Source of the DNA: Pseudoselenomonas ruminantium
GTDB lineage: Bacteria > Bacillota > Negativicutes > Selenomonadales > Selenomonadaceae
Direction of reading: 5' to 3'
Assembly: GCA_015058625.1 (NCBI GenBank)
Contig: SVCA01000003.1
Location: 186,001 to 250,000, forward strand
Length of the DNA stretch: 64,000 nt
In this document: positions 1 through 8,384 of the stretch, piece by piece
Numbering within the stretch: the stretch's first letter is position 1
How the letters are laid out: each line of letters starts with the position of its first letter
Notes under the pieces: model-generated
The model's database searches: none
Told to the model about the DNA's origin: nothing
Seen by the model: the letters and a program-made list of their open reading frames with translations, nothing else
Position numbers and translations under genes: made by a program

Positions 1-259
1 AGCCATCTGCGCCGTAATTCAGGCAGCGCTTCACCCGGCTGATGGTAGCCGTGCTGGCACCAGTGCGGGCTACGATATCATCATAGATATGCCCTCCCTG
101 CAGCATACGCGCCACTGCCAAACGCTGAGACAGGGCTTTTAGTTCGCTGATGGTGCAGATGTCCTCAAAGAACTGATAGCACTCCTCCAACGATTTTAAC
201 GATAAGATGGCTTCAAAGAGCATATCATTCTGCTCATCACGCAATTTCGGATTAACCAC
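1..259 (-). CDS. YerC/YecD family TrpR-like regulator, 3' end cut by window edge
   Basis: Small DNA-binding protein of the TrpR superfamily, YerC/YecD type. About 86 codons are visible and the C terminus lies outside the window. Translating the minus strand from a GTG at 259 gives an N-terminal helical region, the stretch SELKALSQRLAVARML, and a helix-turn-helix IVARTGASTATISRVKR typical of the family. The GTG start is preceded by a strong GGAGGAGAGG site six bases upstream or closer. The target genes of this family are poorly known, so none is proposed. It is separated from the genes upstream of it by a strong terminator at 346-386. Confidence 0.85.
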   Translation of the reverse strand, partial: MVNPKLRDEQNDMLFEAILSLKSLEECYQFFEDICTISELKALSQRLAVARMLQGGHIYDDIVARTGASTATISRVKRCLNYGADG

Positions 260-321
260 TTACCTCTCCTCCTTATTTTCTTTTTATCTTTATTCCTTTA
301 GTTTGCGAAATTATGTCACTC

Positions 322-327
322 ATTATA
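322..327 (-). promoter_or_regulatory. Possible -10 box for the YerC-like gene
   Basis: On the minus strand a perfect TATAAT lies about 63 bases upstream of the GTG start, just after the terminator. The -35 position is only a T-rich stretch, so the promoter is a weak call. Confidence 0.4.
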
Positions 328-345
328 GCATAACCGTAAACAAAA

Positions 346-386
346 AAAAAGCCTTGGAAAGATTTTTTTACTTTCTAAGGCTTTTT
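346..386 (-). terminator. Intrinsic terminator, probably bidirectional
   Basis: AAAAAGCCTTGGAAAG pairs with CTTTCTAAGGCTTTTT around a 9-base loop. The A and T runs on both sides would allow termination in either direction. It ends transcription coming through hlyD and the phytase fragment. Confidence 0.8.
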
Positions 387-415
387 GTTTCACAATGTCA
401 TTTTGACAAATACAT

Positions 416-721
416 TTATCTTTGTGTTTTTACCCATGCGGAGAAAGTCTGTGCGTACTGATTGCTGCGATTGGCCTGTACATAGGCATAGAATTTGCGA
501 ATTTGCTCGGCACGTTTACGAATTTCTTTGCCCTTCCAGTTGTCCTTCTTGCTGGGAATAAAGAGATTCGTACCGCCCAAAGTATATTGGCGTGCCACAA
601 TATCATCCAAAGGCACAGCGGGATTGCTTAAAATATCATAGAACACCGCAAAGGTCGTCGTGTGGCCATGGCCGGCATGGCAATGAAAATGCAGCCAGGC
701 ATTAAAAGCTGTTCTTCTCAC
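416..721 (-). pseudogene. C-terminal fragment of a PTP-like cysteine phytase with lost catalytic arginine
   Basis: The 101 residues match, from memory of the family, the last third of the protein-tyrosine-phosphatase-like phytase (myo-inositol phosphatase) of Selenomonas ruminantium. They begin just before the P-loop WLHFHC and end in a YVQANR...AWVK tail. The family signature is HC-x5-R, normally HCEAGVGRT. Here it reads HCHAGHGHT, so the nucleophilic Cys remains but the phosphate-binding Arg is His and the Glu is His. The whole N-terminal part is missing: 26 bases upstream lies the stop of the HlyD gene, and the reading frame runs back into that gene. The start is a GTG at 721 with no good ribosome site. 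It is read here as a 5'-truncated, inactivated relic. Confidence 0.75.
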
Positions 722-747
722 AAAGAAAAAAGCATTCTTGACATAGT

Positions 748-1752
748 TTATTCTTTGAATTCGATTTTTCCGTTCATACCGGATTTAATGGTAAAGGACG
801 GATCAGCGGGCAGGGAGATTTTGACAATGGTCAGGAATTTTGACTTGTCAACATTTGACTGGTCAGATTCTGACGCGTCAGCTTCCGGGGTATTGATATC
901 CTTCACGGTGCCCTGAAGCTTATGACCGTCGATTTCATAATTGACAAATTCCCCGAGCCGTACTTTGGCCGCCTGCGTTTCCGTCAGTTTGGCTTCGAGC
1001 CAGGCATCATTGCTGGCCTGAATGCGGGCTATTTCCTGATTGTTCTTGAGCTCGCTGTCAGCAGCCAGACCGTCGGCCAGGTGCACTACACCGGAGGCCG
1101 TGGCTACGATTTCCTTGACCTGCTGGTCGCTCTTAGCATTGGCCAAAGCCGCTTCTGCCTGTTTCACCTGCAATTCCGCCTGTTTCAGCACCTCGGGACT
1201 CGTGGGAATTACCGTGGTCTGCGTCGATACGGAAGGAGCAGAGTTTGCCGCTGCCTGGGCAGCAGCATAAGCCGCCGCCGCTTCATCCCGCTTCGCCGCG
1301 CTGATGGCGCCCATGCTGAAGAGTTCATTCATGCGCTGCATGCGAGCATAGGCATTGGCCGCCCGCTGCTGGGCCCCGCTGTCCACCACAGGTGCCGAAG
1401 GCTGTGCTACAGTCGTTCCCTTCTGCAGCTGCGCATAACTCTGCTGTGCCAACTGAACATTCTGCTCCAGCTGCGCGATATCTTCCGGGGTAATCTTGGA
1501 TTCTACCCGCGCAATGACAGCTCCCTCTTCCACATAGTCGCCATCCTGCACCAGCACTTCCGTAATCTTCCCATCCCCCTTGGCGCTGATTACCGACTCA
1601 TTGCCAACGACTACCGCATCACTGACGGTAAAGCCGCGTTGATTGTGCTGATAAAGGTACAAGCCTCCACCAGCCAATGCCGCCAGCGCAATCAAGCCCA
1701 GCAGGCCAAAGCGGATAAAATTTTTCGCTTTCTCTGTAATATCTACTTCCAT
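748..1752 (-). CDS. HlyD-family membrane fusion (periplasmic adaptor) protein
   Basis: The 334-residue protein has one N-terminal membrane anchor (about residues 12-34). A lipoyl-like half-motif follows (GKITEVLVQDGDYVEEGAVI, about 59-80), then a long Ala/Gln-rich coiled-coil hairpin (about 95-210), the second lipoyl half and a beta-barrel ending in SGMNGKIEF. This is the order expected of EmrA/HlyD adaptors that link an inner-membrane exporter to an outer-membrane channel. No exporter lies beside it in the window, so the substrate is unknown. The start has a GGGGGG site six bases upstream. Near the C terminus three 15-bp units encode Asp-x-Ser pentapeptides (see repeat at 841-880). Confidence 0.85.
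   Translation of the reverse strand: MEVDITEKAKNFIRFGLLGLIALAALAGGGLYLYQHNQRGFTVSDAVVVGNESVISAKGDGKITEVLVQDGDYVEEGAVIARVESKITPEDIAQLEQNVQLAQQSYAQLQKGTTVAQPSAPVVDSGAQQRAANAYARMQRMNELFSMGAISAAKRDEAAAAYAAAQAAANSAPSVSTQTTVIPTSPEVLKQAELQVKQAEAALANAKSDQQVKEIVATASGVVHLADGLAADSELKNNQEIARIQASNDAWLEAKLTETQAAKVRLGEFVNYEIDGHKLQGTVKDINTPEADASESDQSNVDKSKFLTIVKISLPADPSFTIKSGMNGKIEFKE
841..880. repeat. 15-bp tandem repeat on a TGACNNGTCA palindrome, inside hlyD
   Basis: TGACTTGTCA, TGACTGGTCA and TGACGCGTCA start at 841, 856 and 871, an exact 15-base period with 5-base spacers. A looser copy, TGACAATGGTCA, precedes at 823. On the coding strand each unit gives Asp-x-Ser-x-x. The same unit occurs in ftsK at 11459-11512. 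Confidence 0.8.
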
Positions 1753-1837
1753 CTATATCCCCCCTTGGGATTTTATTACACCATAAATTGCAGTTTATCG
1801 ATGTTATTGCGAAATTATTTTTTTGTTACAGCTCAGT

Positions 1838-2037
1838 TTGGGCGGAGGTGGTAATACTTTTCGCCATTGCACTAAATGACCCACAAGCAGATGTATGGGC
1901 TTTTTAGTTACCTGCGCCGGGCAAGACCGGCGGCGCGTATGTTCATATCAGTGTTTAGTTTATACCGTTTGTGGGCCAGTCCTCACTGCGTTCGGACAGT
2001 CGTTCCATGGCGAAAAGCATCACCACCTCCGCCCTAA
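1838..2037. repeat. Long imperfect palindrome, intergenic (element 1)
   Basis: The 30-base arm at 1838-1867 is the reverse complement of 2007-2037 with about three mismatches. Inside, CCCACAAG (near 1880) faces TTTGTGGG (1968-1975), and a GC-rich hairpin GCGCCGG/CCGGCG sits at 1914-1933. No gene is convincing here. The structure could be a MITE-like repeat or a folded RNA. It lies in the 700-base gap between alaS and hlyD. Confidence 0.7.
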
Positions 2038-2051
2038 GTGATGTCCGTATA

Positions 2052-2392
2052 AGATGGCATTTTCGCAGCGATAAGCAACAAGTACATCGATGTTCTTGTT
2101 ACGGGAGCAACGAGTTCGTGGCAATAGCATAGACCGTATCTTGGGTCGGACGGGGGAGTGATTTTTCTGTAAGGAGCGACTGCCTGAACGCAGTGAAGGC
2201 CGGCCCCATGTAGTCCCCTGCTAAGCAAATCCGCTGAAAGCAGCGCCGTTGGCCTGCCCGGCGCGAGTAACTGGACAGCTCTACTTTACGAAGGGGTCGT
2301 TTAGCGGAAGACAGAAAAATTACTCCCCCGTCCGCCCCCAAACCACGTATGAACAAGATACCTTTACCACGAACTTCTCAACAAACTGCCAT
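2052..2392. repeat. Second long imperfect palindrome, intergenic (element 2)
   Basis: The core arm 2141-2169 (GGACGGGGGAGTGATTTTTC within it) is the reverse complement of 2312-2341. Outside it, GTTCGTGG (about 2115) pairs with CCACGAAC (2368-2375), and ATGGCA (2053) with TGCCAT (2387-2392). The symmetry therefore extends over about 340 bases with a GC-rich middle. Short open frames across it are judged not to be genes. Type and origin are unknown. Confidence 0.65.
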
Positions 2393-2429
2393 TTACTCAA
2401 AAGCCCGTTGACACTTCTGCCAGCGGACT

Positions 2430-2460
2430 TTTAAGTTAAGGGAATTTTTCAATCCCCTTA
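2430..2460 (-). terminator. Possible terminator of alaS
   Basis: In the minus direction, just after the alaS stop, TAAGGG and CCCTTA form a short hairpin around GATTGAAAAATT, followed by an A/T-rich stretch. The T tract is poor, so this is tentative. Confidence 0.45.
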
Positions 2461-2469
2461 TTTATTCAC

Positions 2470-5097
2470 TTAGCCCAGCTGAGCCTTAATCACTTCTACA
2501 GCCTTATCAAATGCCTGCGGCAGAGCTTCTGCATTCTTACCGCCAGCCTGAGCCATGTCCGGACGGCCGCCGCCGCCACCGCCGACAACAGCAGCTGCTT
2601 CCTTGATAATCTTACCGGCATGGATGCCCTTGGCATTGGCTTCCTTCGTTGCCTTAACCACGAGATTTACCTTGCCGTCATTTGCGCAGGCCAGTACCAC
2701 AACACTCGGCGTATCGAGCTTGGAGCTCGTCATATCGGCCACTTCACGGAGTTCGTCCATGCTGCCGGCATTGGTCTTACCGCAGACAACGTTCACACCG
2801 TTAATATCCTGCAGACCGGCAATGAGTTTAGCCGCATCAGCCTTGTCACGCATAGCAGCCACTTCGTCAAGCTGCTTCTGCATAGCCTTCATTTCGCCCT
2901 GCAGTTTTTCAATCTGTGCCGGAACTTCTTCTTCCTTGGTCTTGAGCTTGCCAGCAGCGTCAGCAAGAACTGCCATCTTAGCATTGGCATAGTCAAGTGC
3001 AGCCTTACCCGTAATGGCTTCAATACGGCGCACGCCGGAAGCTACACCGCTTTCGCTGACAATCTTGAACATACCAATCTGACCGACATTAGCTACATGG
3101 GAGCCGCCGCAAAGTTCCATGGAGAAATCAGGAACCTTGACCACGCGTACTACATCCCCATATTTTTCGGAGAACAGGGCCATAGCGCCAGCGGCTTTAG
3201 CTTCGTCAAGGCTCATATGGGAAATTTCCACATCCTGGCCCTTGAGGATTTCGTTGTTGACGAGTTCTTCCACATCGGCGAGCTGCTGAGCCGTCACCGG
3301 TTCAAAGTTCGTGAAGTCGAAGCGCAGGCGTTCCGGCGTAACGGAGGAACCAGCCTGGCTGATCTGGTCGCCAACAACCTTCTTAAGGGCAGCCTGCAAG
3401 AGATGCGTAGCCGTATGGTTACGGGCAGAAGCCAGTTTCTGTGCCTTATTGACCGCAATCTGCACTTCGTCGCCAACTTTAAGCTGACCTTCTTCGACAT
3501 AGGCCACATGGTAAACCGTGCCGTCCGGCAGTTTCTTGGCGTTGCTGACGCTGATATGACCGAATTCCGAGGTCAGAATACCTTCGTCACCGACCTGTCC
3601 GCCGCCTTCTGCGTAGAACGGCGTCGTCGTGAGGATTACACCGGCTTCCTGGCCGTCGGTGATTTCGTCCACCAGCTTGCCATCCTGCCAGATAGCGACA
3701 ACCTTGCCTGCCGTAGCCTGTTCATCAACCGTCAGCTTGCTGACATCAATGGAGGACAGGTCAGGCACAGCCACGCGGGTGTTTTCAGCACGAGCGTTGC
3801 GGGCGCGGGTACGCTGCTCGTCCATGGCCTTGTCAAAGCCTTCTTTATCGAGTTCCAAACCATTTTCATGGAGAATTTCTTCCGTCAGTTCCCAGGGGAA
3901 ACCAAAGGTATCGTAAAGGCGGAAGGTAACTTCGCCGTCCAGCGCCGTCTTGCCGGCAGTCTTAACCTTTTCGATTTCGGCACCGAGAAGTTCCATACCC
4001 TGATTGAGGGTAGCCGCGAAACGGTCTTCTTCTAGGCTGATAACCTTCTTGATGTAGTCAGCCTTGTTCACGAGTTCTTCAAAGTCCTTGGCACCGCGGT
4101 AGATTTCCACAGCAGCGTTAACCGCACCTTCGAGGAACTTGTCCTTGATGCCGAGCATGCGGCCATGACGGATAGCACGGCGCAGGATGCGGCGCAGAAC
4201 ATAGCCGCGGCCTTCGTTGGAGGGCAGAATGCCGTCCATAATCATAATGGCCATGGAGCGGGCATGGTCAGCGATAACCTTGAGGGAGATATCCTTTTCG
4301 GCATCCTCGCCATATTTTACGCCAGCAACGCCAGCCGCATATTCGATAATCGGGTACAGGAGGTCGGTTTCAAAGTTGGTATTCTTTTCCTGCACAACGG
4401 AAGCAAGTCTCTCCAGACCGCAGCCCGTATCGATGTTCTTATGGGCCAGGTTCTTGTAGGAACCATCTTCCTGCTTGTCGTACTGCGTGAACACTAGGTT
4501 CCAGATTTCGAGATACCGGTCGCAGTCACAGCCAACAGCGCAGTCCGGCGAGCCGCAGCCGCGTTCTTCGCCCAGGTCAATGTAGATTTCGGAGTCCGGA
4601 CCGCAGGGGCCAGGGCCGATTTCCCAGAAGTTATCTTCCATCTTGACAATGTGGTCCTGCGGGAAGCCCGGCTGGGATTTCCAGATTTCGATAGCTTCAT
4701 CATCATCCGGATAAACCGTAACCCAGAGTTTGTCCTTCGGCAGTTCGACAACTTCCGTCAAAAATTCCCAAGCCCAGGGAATAGCTTCGCCCTTGAAGTA
4801 ATCGCCAAAGGAGAAGTTGCCCAGCATTTCAAAGAACGTCTGATGGCGGGCGGTGCGGCCGACATTTTCGATATCGCCGGTACGCACGCAGCGCTGACTG
4901 GTCGTCACACGCGTGCGGGGCGGCTTCATCTTGCCCGTGAAGAAGGGCTTTAACGGCGCCATACCTGCACCAATCAGGAGCAGGGTCGGGTCATCCTGCG
5001 GAATCAGCGAGAAACTCGGCAGGCGAAGATGCCCTTTCTTTTCTGCAAAGAACTGCAAATAAGCTTCGCGCAGTTCGTTACCACTCATATACTTCAA
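2470..5097 (-). CDS. alaS: Alanyl-tRNA synthetase
   Basis: The 875-residue enzyme charges tRNA-Ala and has the full family length. The class II catalytic core is N-terminal (RCVRTGDIENVGRTARHQTF). The editing domain follows, with zinc ligands HTATH near residue 560 and CGGSH near 662. The C-terminal oligomerisation domain carries a glycine run (VVGGGGGGRPDMAQAGG). The likely start is a TTG at 5097, because GGGGG lies about nine bases before it. The ATG three codons further in would be about 18 bases from that site. It is a single gene between two terminator-like hairpins. Confidence 0.97.
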   Translation of the reverse strand: MKYMSGNELREAYLQFFAEKKGHLRLPSFSLIPQDDPTLLLIGAGMAPLKPFFTGKMKPPRTRVTTSQRCVRTGDIENVGRTARHQTFFEMLGNFSFGDYFKGEAIPWAWEFLTEVVELPKDKLWVTVYPDDDEAIEIWKSQPGFPQDHIVKMEDNFWEIGPGPCGPDSEIYIDLGEERGCGSPDCAVGCDCDRYLEIWNLVFTQYDKQEDGSYKNLAHKNIDTGCGLERLASVVQEKNTNFETDLLYPIIEYAAGVAGVKYGEDAEKDISLKVIADHARSMAIMIMDGILPSNEGRGYVLRRILRRAIRHGRMLGIKDKFLEGAVNAAVEIYRGAKDFEELVNKADYIKKVISLEEDRFAATLNQGMELLGAEIEKVKTAGKTALDGEVTFRLYDTFGFPWELTEEILHENGLELDKEGFDKAMDEQRTRARNARAENTRVAVPDLSSIDVSKLTVDEQATAGKVVAIWQDGKLVDEITDGQEAGVILTTTPFYAEGGGQVGDEGILTSEFGHISVSNAKKLPDGTVYHVAYVEEGQLKVGDEVQIAVNKAQKLASARNHTATHLLQAALKKVVGDQISQAGSSVTPERLRFDFTNFEPVTAQQLADVEELVNNEILKGQDVEISHMSLDEAKAAGAMALFSEKYGDVVRVVKVPDFSMELCGGSHVANVGQIGMFKIVSESGVASGVRRIEAITGKAALDYANAKMAVLADAAGKLKTKEEEVPAQIEKLQGEMKAMQKQLDEVAAMRDKADAAKLIAGLQDINGVNVVCGKTNAGSMDELREVADMTSSKLDTPSVVVLACANDGKVNLVVKATKEANAKGIHAGKIIKEAAAVVGGGGGGRPDMAQAGGKNAEALPQAFDKAVEVIKAQLG

Positions 5098-5195
5098 ACA
5101 AATCTACCCCCATATAGGTATTTTGCAGCAGATGGGCTCTGCTGTAATTTACAAACTTAACGTTCCTATTTTAGCACAAAACAGGCCATAAATAA

Positions 5196-5237
5196 AAGGG
5201 CTTGCGGTAATTTTTGCAAATTATCCGCAAAGCCCTT
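5196..5237 (-). terminator. Terminator of the PAS-GGDEF gene
   Basis: AAGGGCTTTGCGG... pairs with CCGCAAGCCCTT in the minus direction, followed by TTTATTT. It lies just past the stop at 5242. Confidence 0.8.
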
Positions 5238-5241
5238 ATGC

Positions 5242-6552
5242 TTATCCATTATTTTCACCATTTCCCCGGCGGGAAATGATTTCTTCCTTGATGTCCTCGT
5301 AGAAGGTGTAATGTCCCCGACAATGTTCCTTGCTGTAATAGAGAGCATCATCACTGCGCTGCAGCAGGGTGTCCAACGTCACCGCTGCCTGATCTGTGGA
5401 AGCCACCCCGATACTCATGCCCAGCCCGCGGAAACTGATGTCCTGATTGAAAAATTCCCTGGCGGCCTTATAGAGCTGGTCCAGCTTATACATCAGACTC
5501 TTCCGCTCCGGCACGGCAAAGATGGCCACAATGAACTCATCACCGCCAATTCTGGCGATAAAGTCCTTGGGGAATGCATTTTGCAATAGTTCTGCCACCG
5601 CCATCAAGGCCGCATCACCATACTGATGACCAAAGGTATCATTGAGCTGCTTGAACTGGTCCAAATCCATATAGCAGAGGGTCAGTGCCCCGCCGCTGCG
5701 GCTGCGGTGATTATCCACGAACTGATAGAAATACCGCCGGTTCGCCAGCCGCGTCAAATCGTCGGTGCGGGAGAGCAGGAGAATCCGTTCTTTGTTGGCA
5801 TATTCGTCGGTCACATCCTTGGCCACGCCGATATTGCCAATCATCTTGCCATCTTCGTCAAAAATCGGCGCCTTATAGGTTTCCAGCTGCCGCAGGCCTA
5901 GTTTGGAATGCAGCACCTGTTCCTTAAACAGTGTCGGCTTGGGATTGGCGGCAATCGCCGCATCCGTTTCGAGGCAGACATACTCCCCTTCCGCGTACTG
6001 CTCCGGACTGATGCCCCAGATCTCATAATGCTTTTTGCCTTCCACTTCGGCCATGTCTTTGCCCACCATCTCACAGAAAGCCTGATTGACTTTAAGATGA
6101 TGACCTTCCATATCCTTGAACCAAACGAAGCCCGGCATGGTGTCCACCACCGTCTGCAGGCAGTTGCGTGTATGCCAAAGCTCCTTTTGCTTATAAAGGT
6201 CTTCCAATAAGTGCTGACAGAAGAACGGCCAATACTTATCAATGCCCTTAAGCGGCCACACGCGACAGGCACGCGCAATTTTGTCCGGCGATAATTCATC
6301 CAGTTTGTCGGAACAAATGATTAAGCGCGTATCCGGGCCAAATTGCGCATCAAATTGTTCAGTATCCCCTTCAGCGTCGGTGTTTAAGATCACAGCAACG
6401 CATTTTCGCTCGGCCATCGATGGCAAAACAGCTAAAGAATCCACCACTTCCAGCTCCATCTGACAATTTGCAGGGATATCCACACTTTTCATAGCCCTGA
6501 CTGCAAGCTCTGGCATACCCGCCATAACGACCAAAAGATGACAACGGAACAT
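5242..6552 (-). CDS. PAS-domain diguanylate cyclase
   Basis: The protein has 436 residues. An N-terminal region of about 130 residues is unassigned. A PAS domain follows (about 135-260, from TVVDTMPGFVWFKDMEG to IGVAKDVTDEYA), then a GGDEF domain (about 265-430) with DDLTRLANRRYF and an intact IGGDEF near residue 335. It should make cyclic di-GMP from two GTP in response to a signal sensed by PAS. There is no transmembrane segment, so it is cytosolic. The start is set at the ATG at 6552, which has GAGGTG eight bases upstream. A longer frame to 6609 begins inside the terminator hairpin of the preceding gene and is rejected. Confidence 0.88.
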   Translation of the reverse strand: MFRCHLLVVMAGMPELAVRAMKSVDIPANCQMELEVVDSLAVLPSMAERKCVAVILNTDAEGDTEQFDAQFGPDTRLIICSDKLDELSPDKIARACRVWPLKGIDKYWPFFCQHLLEDLYKQKELWHTRNCLQTVVDTMPGFVWFKDMEGHHLKVNQAFCEMVGKDMAEVEGKKHYEIWGISPEQYAEGEYVCLETDAAIAANPKPTLFKEQVLHSKLGLRQLETYKAPIFDEDGKMIGNIGVAKDVTDEYANKERILLLSRTDDLTRLANRRYFYQFVDNHRSRSGGALTLCYMDLDQFKQLNDTFGHQYGDAALMAVAELLQNAFPKDFIARIGGDEFIVAIFAVPERKSLMYKLDQLYKAAREFFNQDISFRGLGMSIGVASTDQAAVTLDTLLQRSDDALYYSKEHCRGHYTFYEDIKEEIISRRGNGENNG

Positions 6553-6589
6553 ATTTATACACCTCAAACCAATTGTTTGAACCGATAAA

Positions 6590-6616
6590 GAGCCCCACGA
6601 TTCACTCATGGGGCTC
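6590..6616 (-). terminator. Terminator of the beta-CASP nuclease gene
   Basis: GAGCCCCA and TGGGGCTC form a perfect 8-bp stem, followed in the minus direction by TTTATC. It lies between the nuclease stop at 6705 and the GGDEF gene start. Confidence 0.65.
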
Positions 6617-6704
6617 CATAAATTTCTATAAGGTATTACTTATAGGTATGGTATCAAAGAGAACCACCATTGTCAATTACATTTTCGCTGTTATCCCTAT
6701 AAGA

Positions 6705-8318
6705 TTAAATATTAAACGGAGCAAAGAGTTTCCGCAGGTAATTGAAGCCTTTGGTGATGGCCTTTAACAGCGGCTCCATGGTCTTGGGCTGACGAATGGC
6801 CAGCTGCAATACCTTATGCCGCAGATTCCGATACTCCGCATCGAAGTTTGCCAGCTGCTCCTCCATCTCCATTTCCACCGACACTTCGGGAATATTGGAG
6901 GGCTGAACCTCACTGGCCCGACCATGAATGACCACCGCATCGCCGCGGAAGGGAATGTAGGCCTCGCCCTGATACTCCTTCTGTATCCGGCCCTTCAAAT
7001 ATTCCTGCCCCTGCGCCTCACCGTGGACGATAAAGATTTTCGCCGGCTTGGGATTCTGGAAATTGCTAATCCAATCCATAAGCTGGTCGGTATCCGCATG
7101 AGCCGAAAAGCCGTTCATAACCTGAATCTGCGCCTTGACCGCCACTTCCTCGCCCATAATCCGCACGCGTTTGATGCCTTCGACGAGACGGCGGCCCAAA
7201 CTACCTTCCGCCTGATACCCCACGAAGAGAATCGTGGACTCCGGCCGCCAGAGATTGTGTTTGAGATGGTGCAGGATGCGCCCGGCATCGGCCATGCCCG
7301 AAGCCGAAATGATGATGGCCGAACCTTCGGAACTGTTGAGTGCCCGGGACTCTTCCGGCGTCTTGCAGATGCGCAGCTGCGGAAATTCCGTCAATTTCTC
7401 GCTGTTGCCAAACATCTCAATGGCTTCCTCGTCAAAGTCCTGATAATTCTTCATAAATATACGGGTGGCATTGATGGCTAAAGGACTGTCCAAAATAATG
7501 GGAATATCCCCGTCCAGCCGTCCCTGCTTCCAGAGATTATAGAAGTAATAGAGCAGGGTCTGGGTGCGGCCCACCGCAAAGGAAGGAATGATTACATTGC
7601 CGCCCCTGTCCATGGTGTCGTTGACGATTTCGAGCAGCTTTGTTTCCTTGTCGTAGGTCTTGTGTTTGCGGTCACCATAGGTGGATTCTACCACCAGAAA
7701 ATCGGCCCCTTCAATCACCGTGGGGTCCTTGATAATGGGCTGCTTGGGCTGCCCCAGGTCACCGGAGAACACGAGCTTGGTGGTTTTATCCCCTTCCGTC
7801 ACCATCAGCTCCACAATGGCCGAGCCGATGATATGCCCCGCATCAAAGAATTTTACCTGAACATTATCCCCCAGAGAGAACTCCTGCTCATAGGGCATGG
7901 GGACAAAATGCTTGAGCGCATCCATGGCATCGTCGATGGAATAGATGGGCTCCACCGGTTCTTCGCCCCGCCGCTGATTCTTGCGATTGAAGGATTCCGC
8001 ATCGGACTGCTGGATAAAGGCCGAATCCGGCAGCATAATCTGCGCCAGGTCACAGGTAGCCTGCGTAGCATATACTGTGCCCTTAAAGCCTTCCTTTACC
8101 AGTTTCGGAATCAATCCGCAGTGGTCCACATGGGCATGGGTGAGAATGACCGCCTCAATTCCCGCGGGGTTAAAGGGAAAATTCTCGTAGTTGTGCTCGC
8201 GAATCCGTCGGGCTCCCTGAAACATGCCGCAATCGATGAGAAATTGCCGTTCCTGCGTTTCGAGCAAATAGCAGGAACCTGTCACCGTATGCGCTGCGCC
8301 TAAAAATTCCAACCGCAT
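6705..8318 (-). CDS. Metallo-beta-lactamase/beta-CASP RNA-processing nuclease
   Basis: The 537-residue protein belongs to the CPSF-73-like beta-CASP nucleases, proposed to cut or trim RNA 5' ends. Zinc-binding HAHVDHCG is near residues 60-67. It also has VFSGDLGQPKQPI, SAIIISASGMADAGRILHHL in the beta-CASP domain, and a C-terminal QIQVMNGFSAHADTDQL motif. It lacks KH domains. The start has AAGGAG nine bases upstream. It follows murB by 66 bases and is probably the last gene of that run. It is not RNase J by length and architecture. Confidence 0.85.
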   Translation of the reverse strand: MRLEFLGAAHTVTGSCYLLETQERQFLIDCGMFQGARRIREHNYENFPFNPAGIEAVILTHAHVDHCGLIPKLVKEGFKGTVYATQATCDLAQIMLPDSAFIQQSDAESFNRKNQRRGEEPVEPIYSIDDAMDALKHFVPMPYEQEFSLGDNVQVKFFDAGHIIGSAIVELMVTEGDKTTKLVFSGDLGQPKQPIIKDPTVIEGADFLVVESTYGDRKHKTYDKETKLLEIVNDTMDRGGNVIIPSFAVGRTQTLLYYFYNLWKQGRLDGDIPIILDSPLAINATRIFMKNYQDFDEEAIEMFGNSEKLTEFPQLRICKTPEESRALNSSEGSAIIISASGMADAGRILHHLKHNLWRPESTILFVGYQAEGSLGRRLVEGIKRVRIMGEEVAVKAQIQVMNGFSAHADTDQLMDWISNFQNPKPAKIFIVHGEAQGQEYLKGRIQKEYQGEAYIPFRGDAVVIHGRASEVQPSNIPEVSVEMEMEEQLANFDAEYRNLRHKVLQLAIRQPKTMEPLLKAITKGFNYLRKLFAPFNI

Positions 8319-8384
8319 AAAAATCCGCTCCTTTCAGGATTATACTTGTATAATTCCTTAAAGGAGCGGGAAATTCCTGCTTAT

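Noticed and set aside
2099..2356. Overlapping open frames of 60-85 codons in the alaS-hlyD gap
   Set aside because: They follow the arms of the palindromes, have no ribosome sites and give no recognisable protein.
2620..4035. Long antisense open frame (471 codons) opposite alaS
   Set aside because: It is a shadow of the alaS codon pattern. It has no promoter or ribosome site and its composition is His/Phe-rich and unlike a real protein.
6553..6609. Extended N terminus of the GGDEF protein
   Set aside because: It would start inside the terminator hairpin of the upstream gene. The ATG at 6552 has a proper ribosome site.
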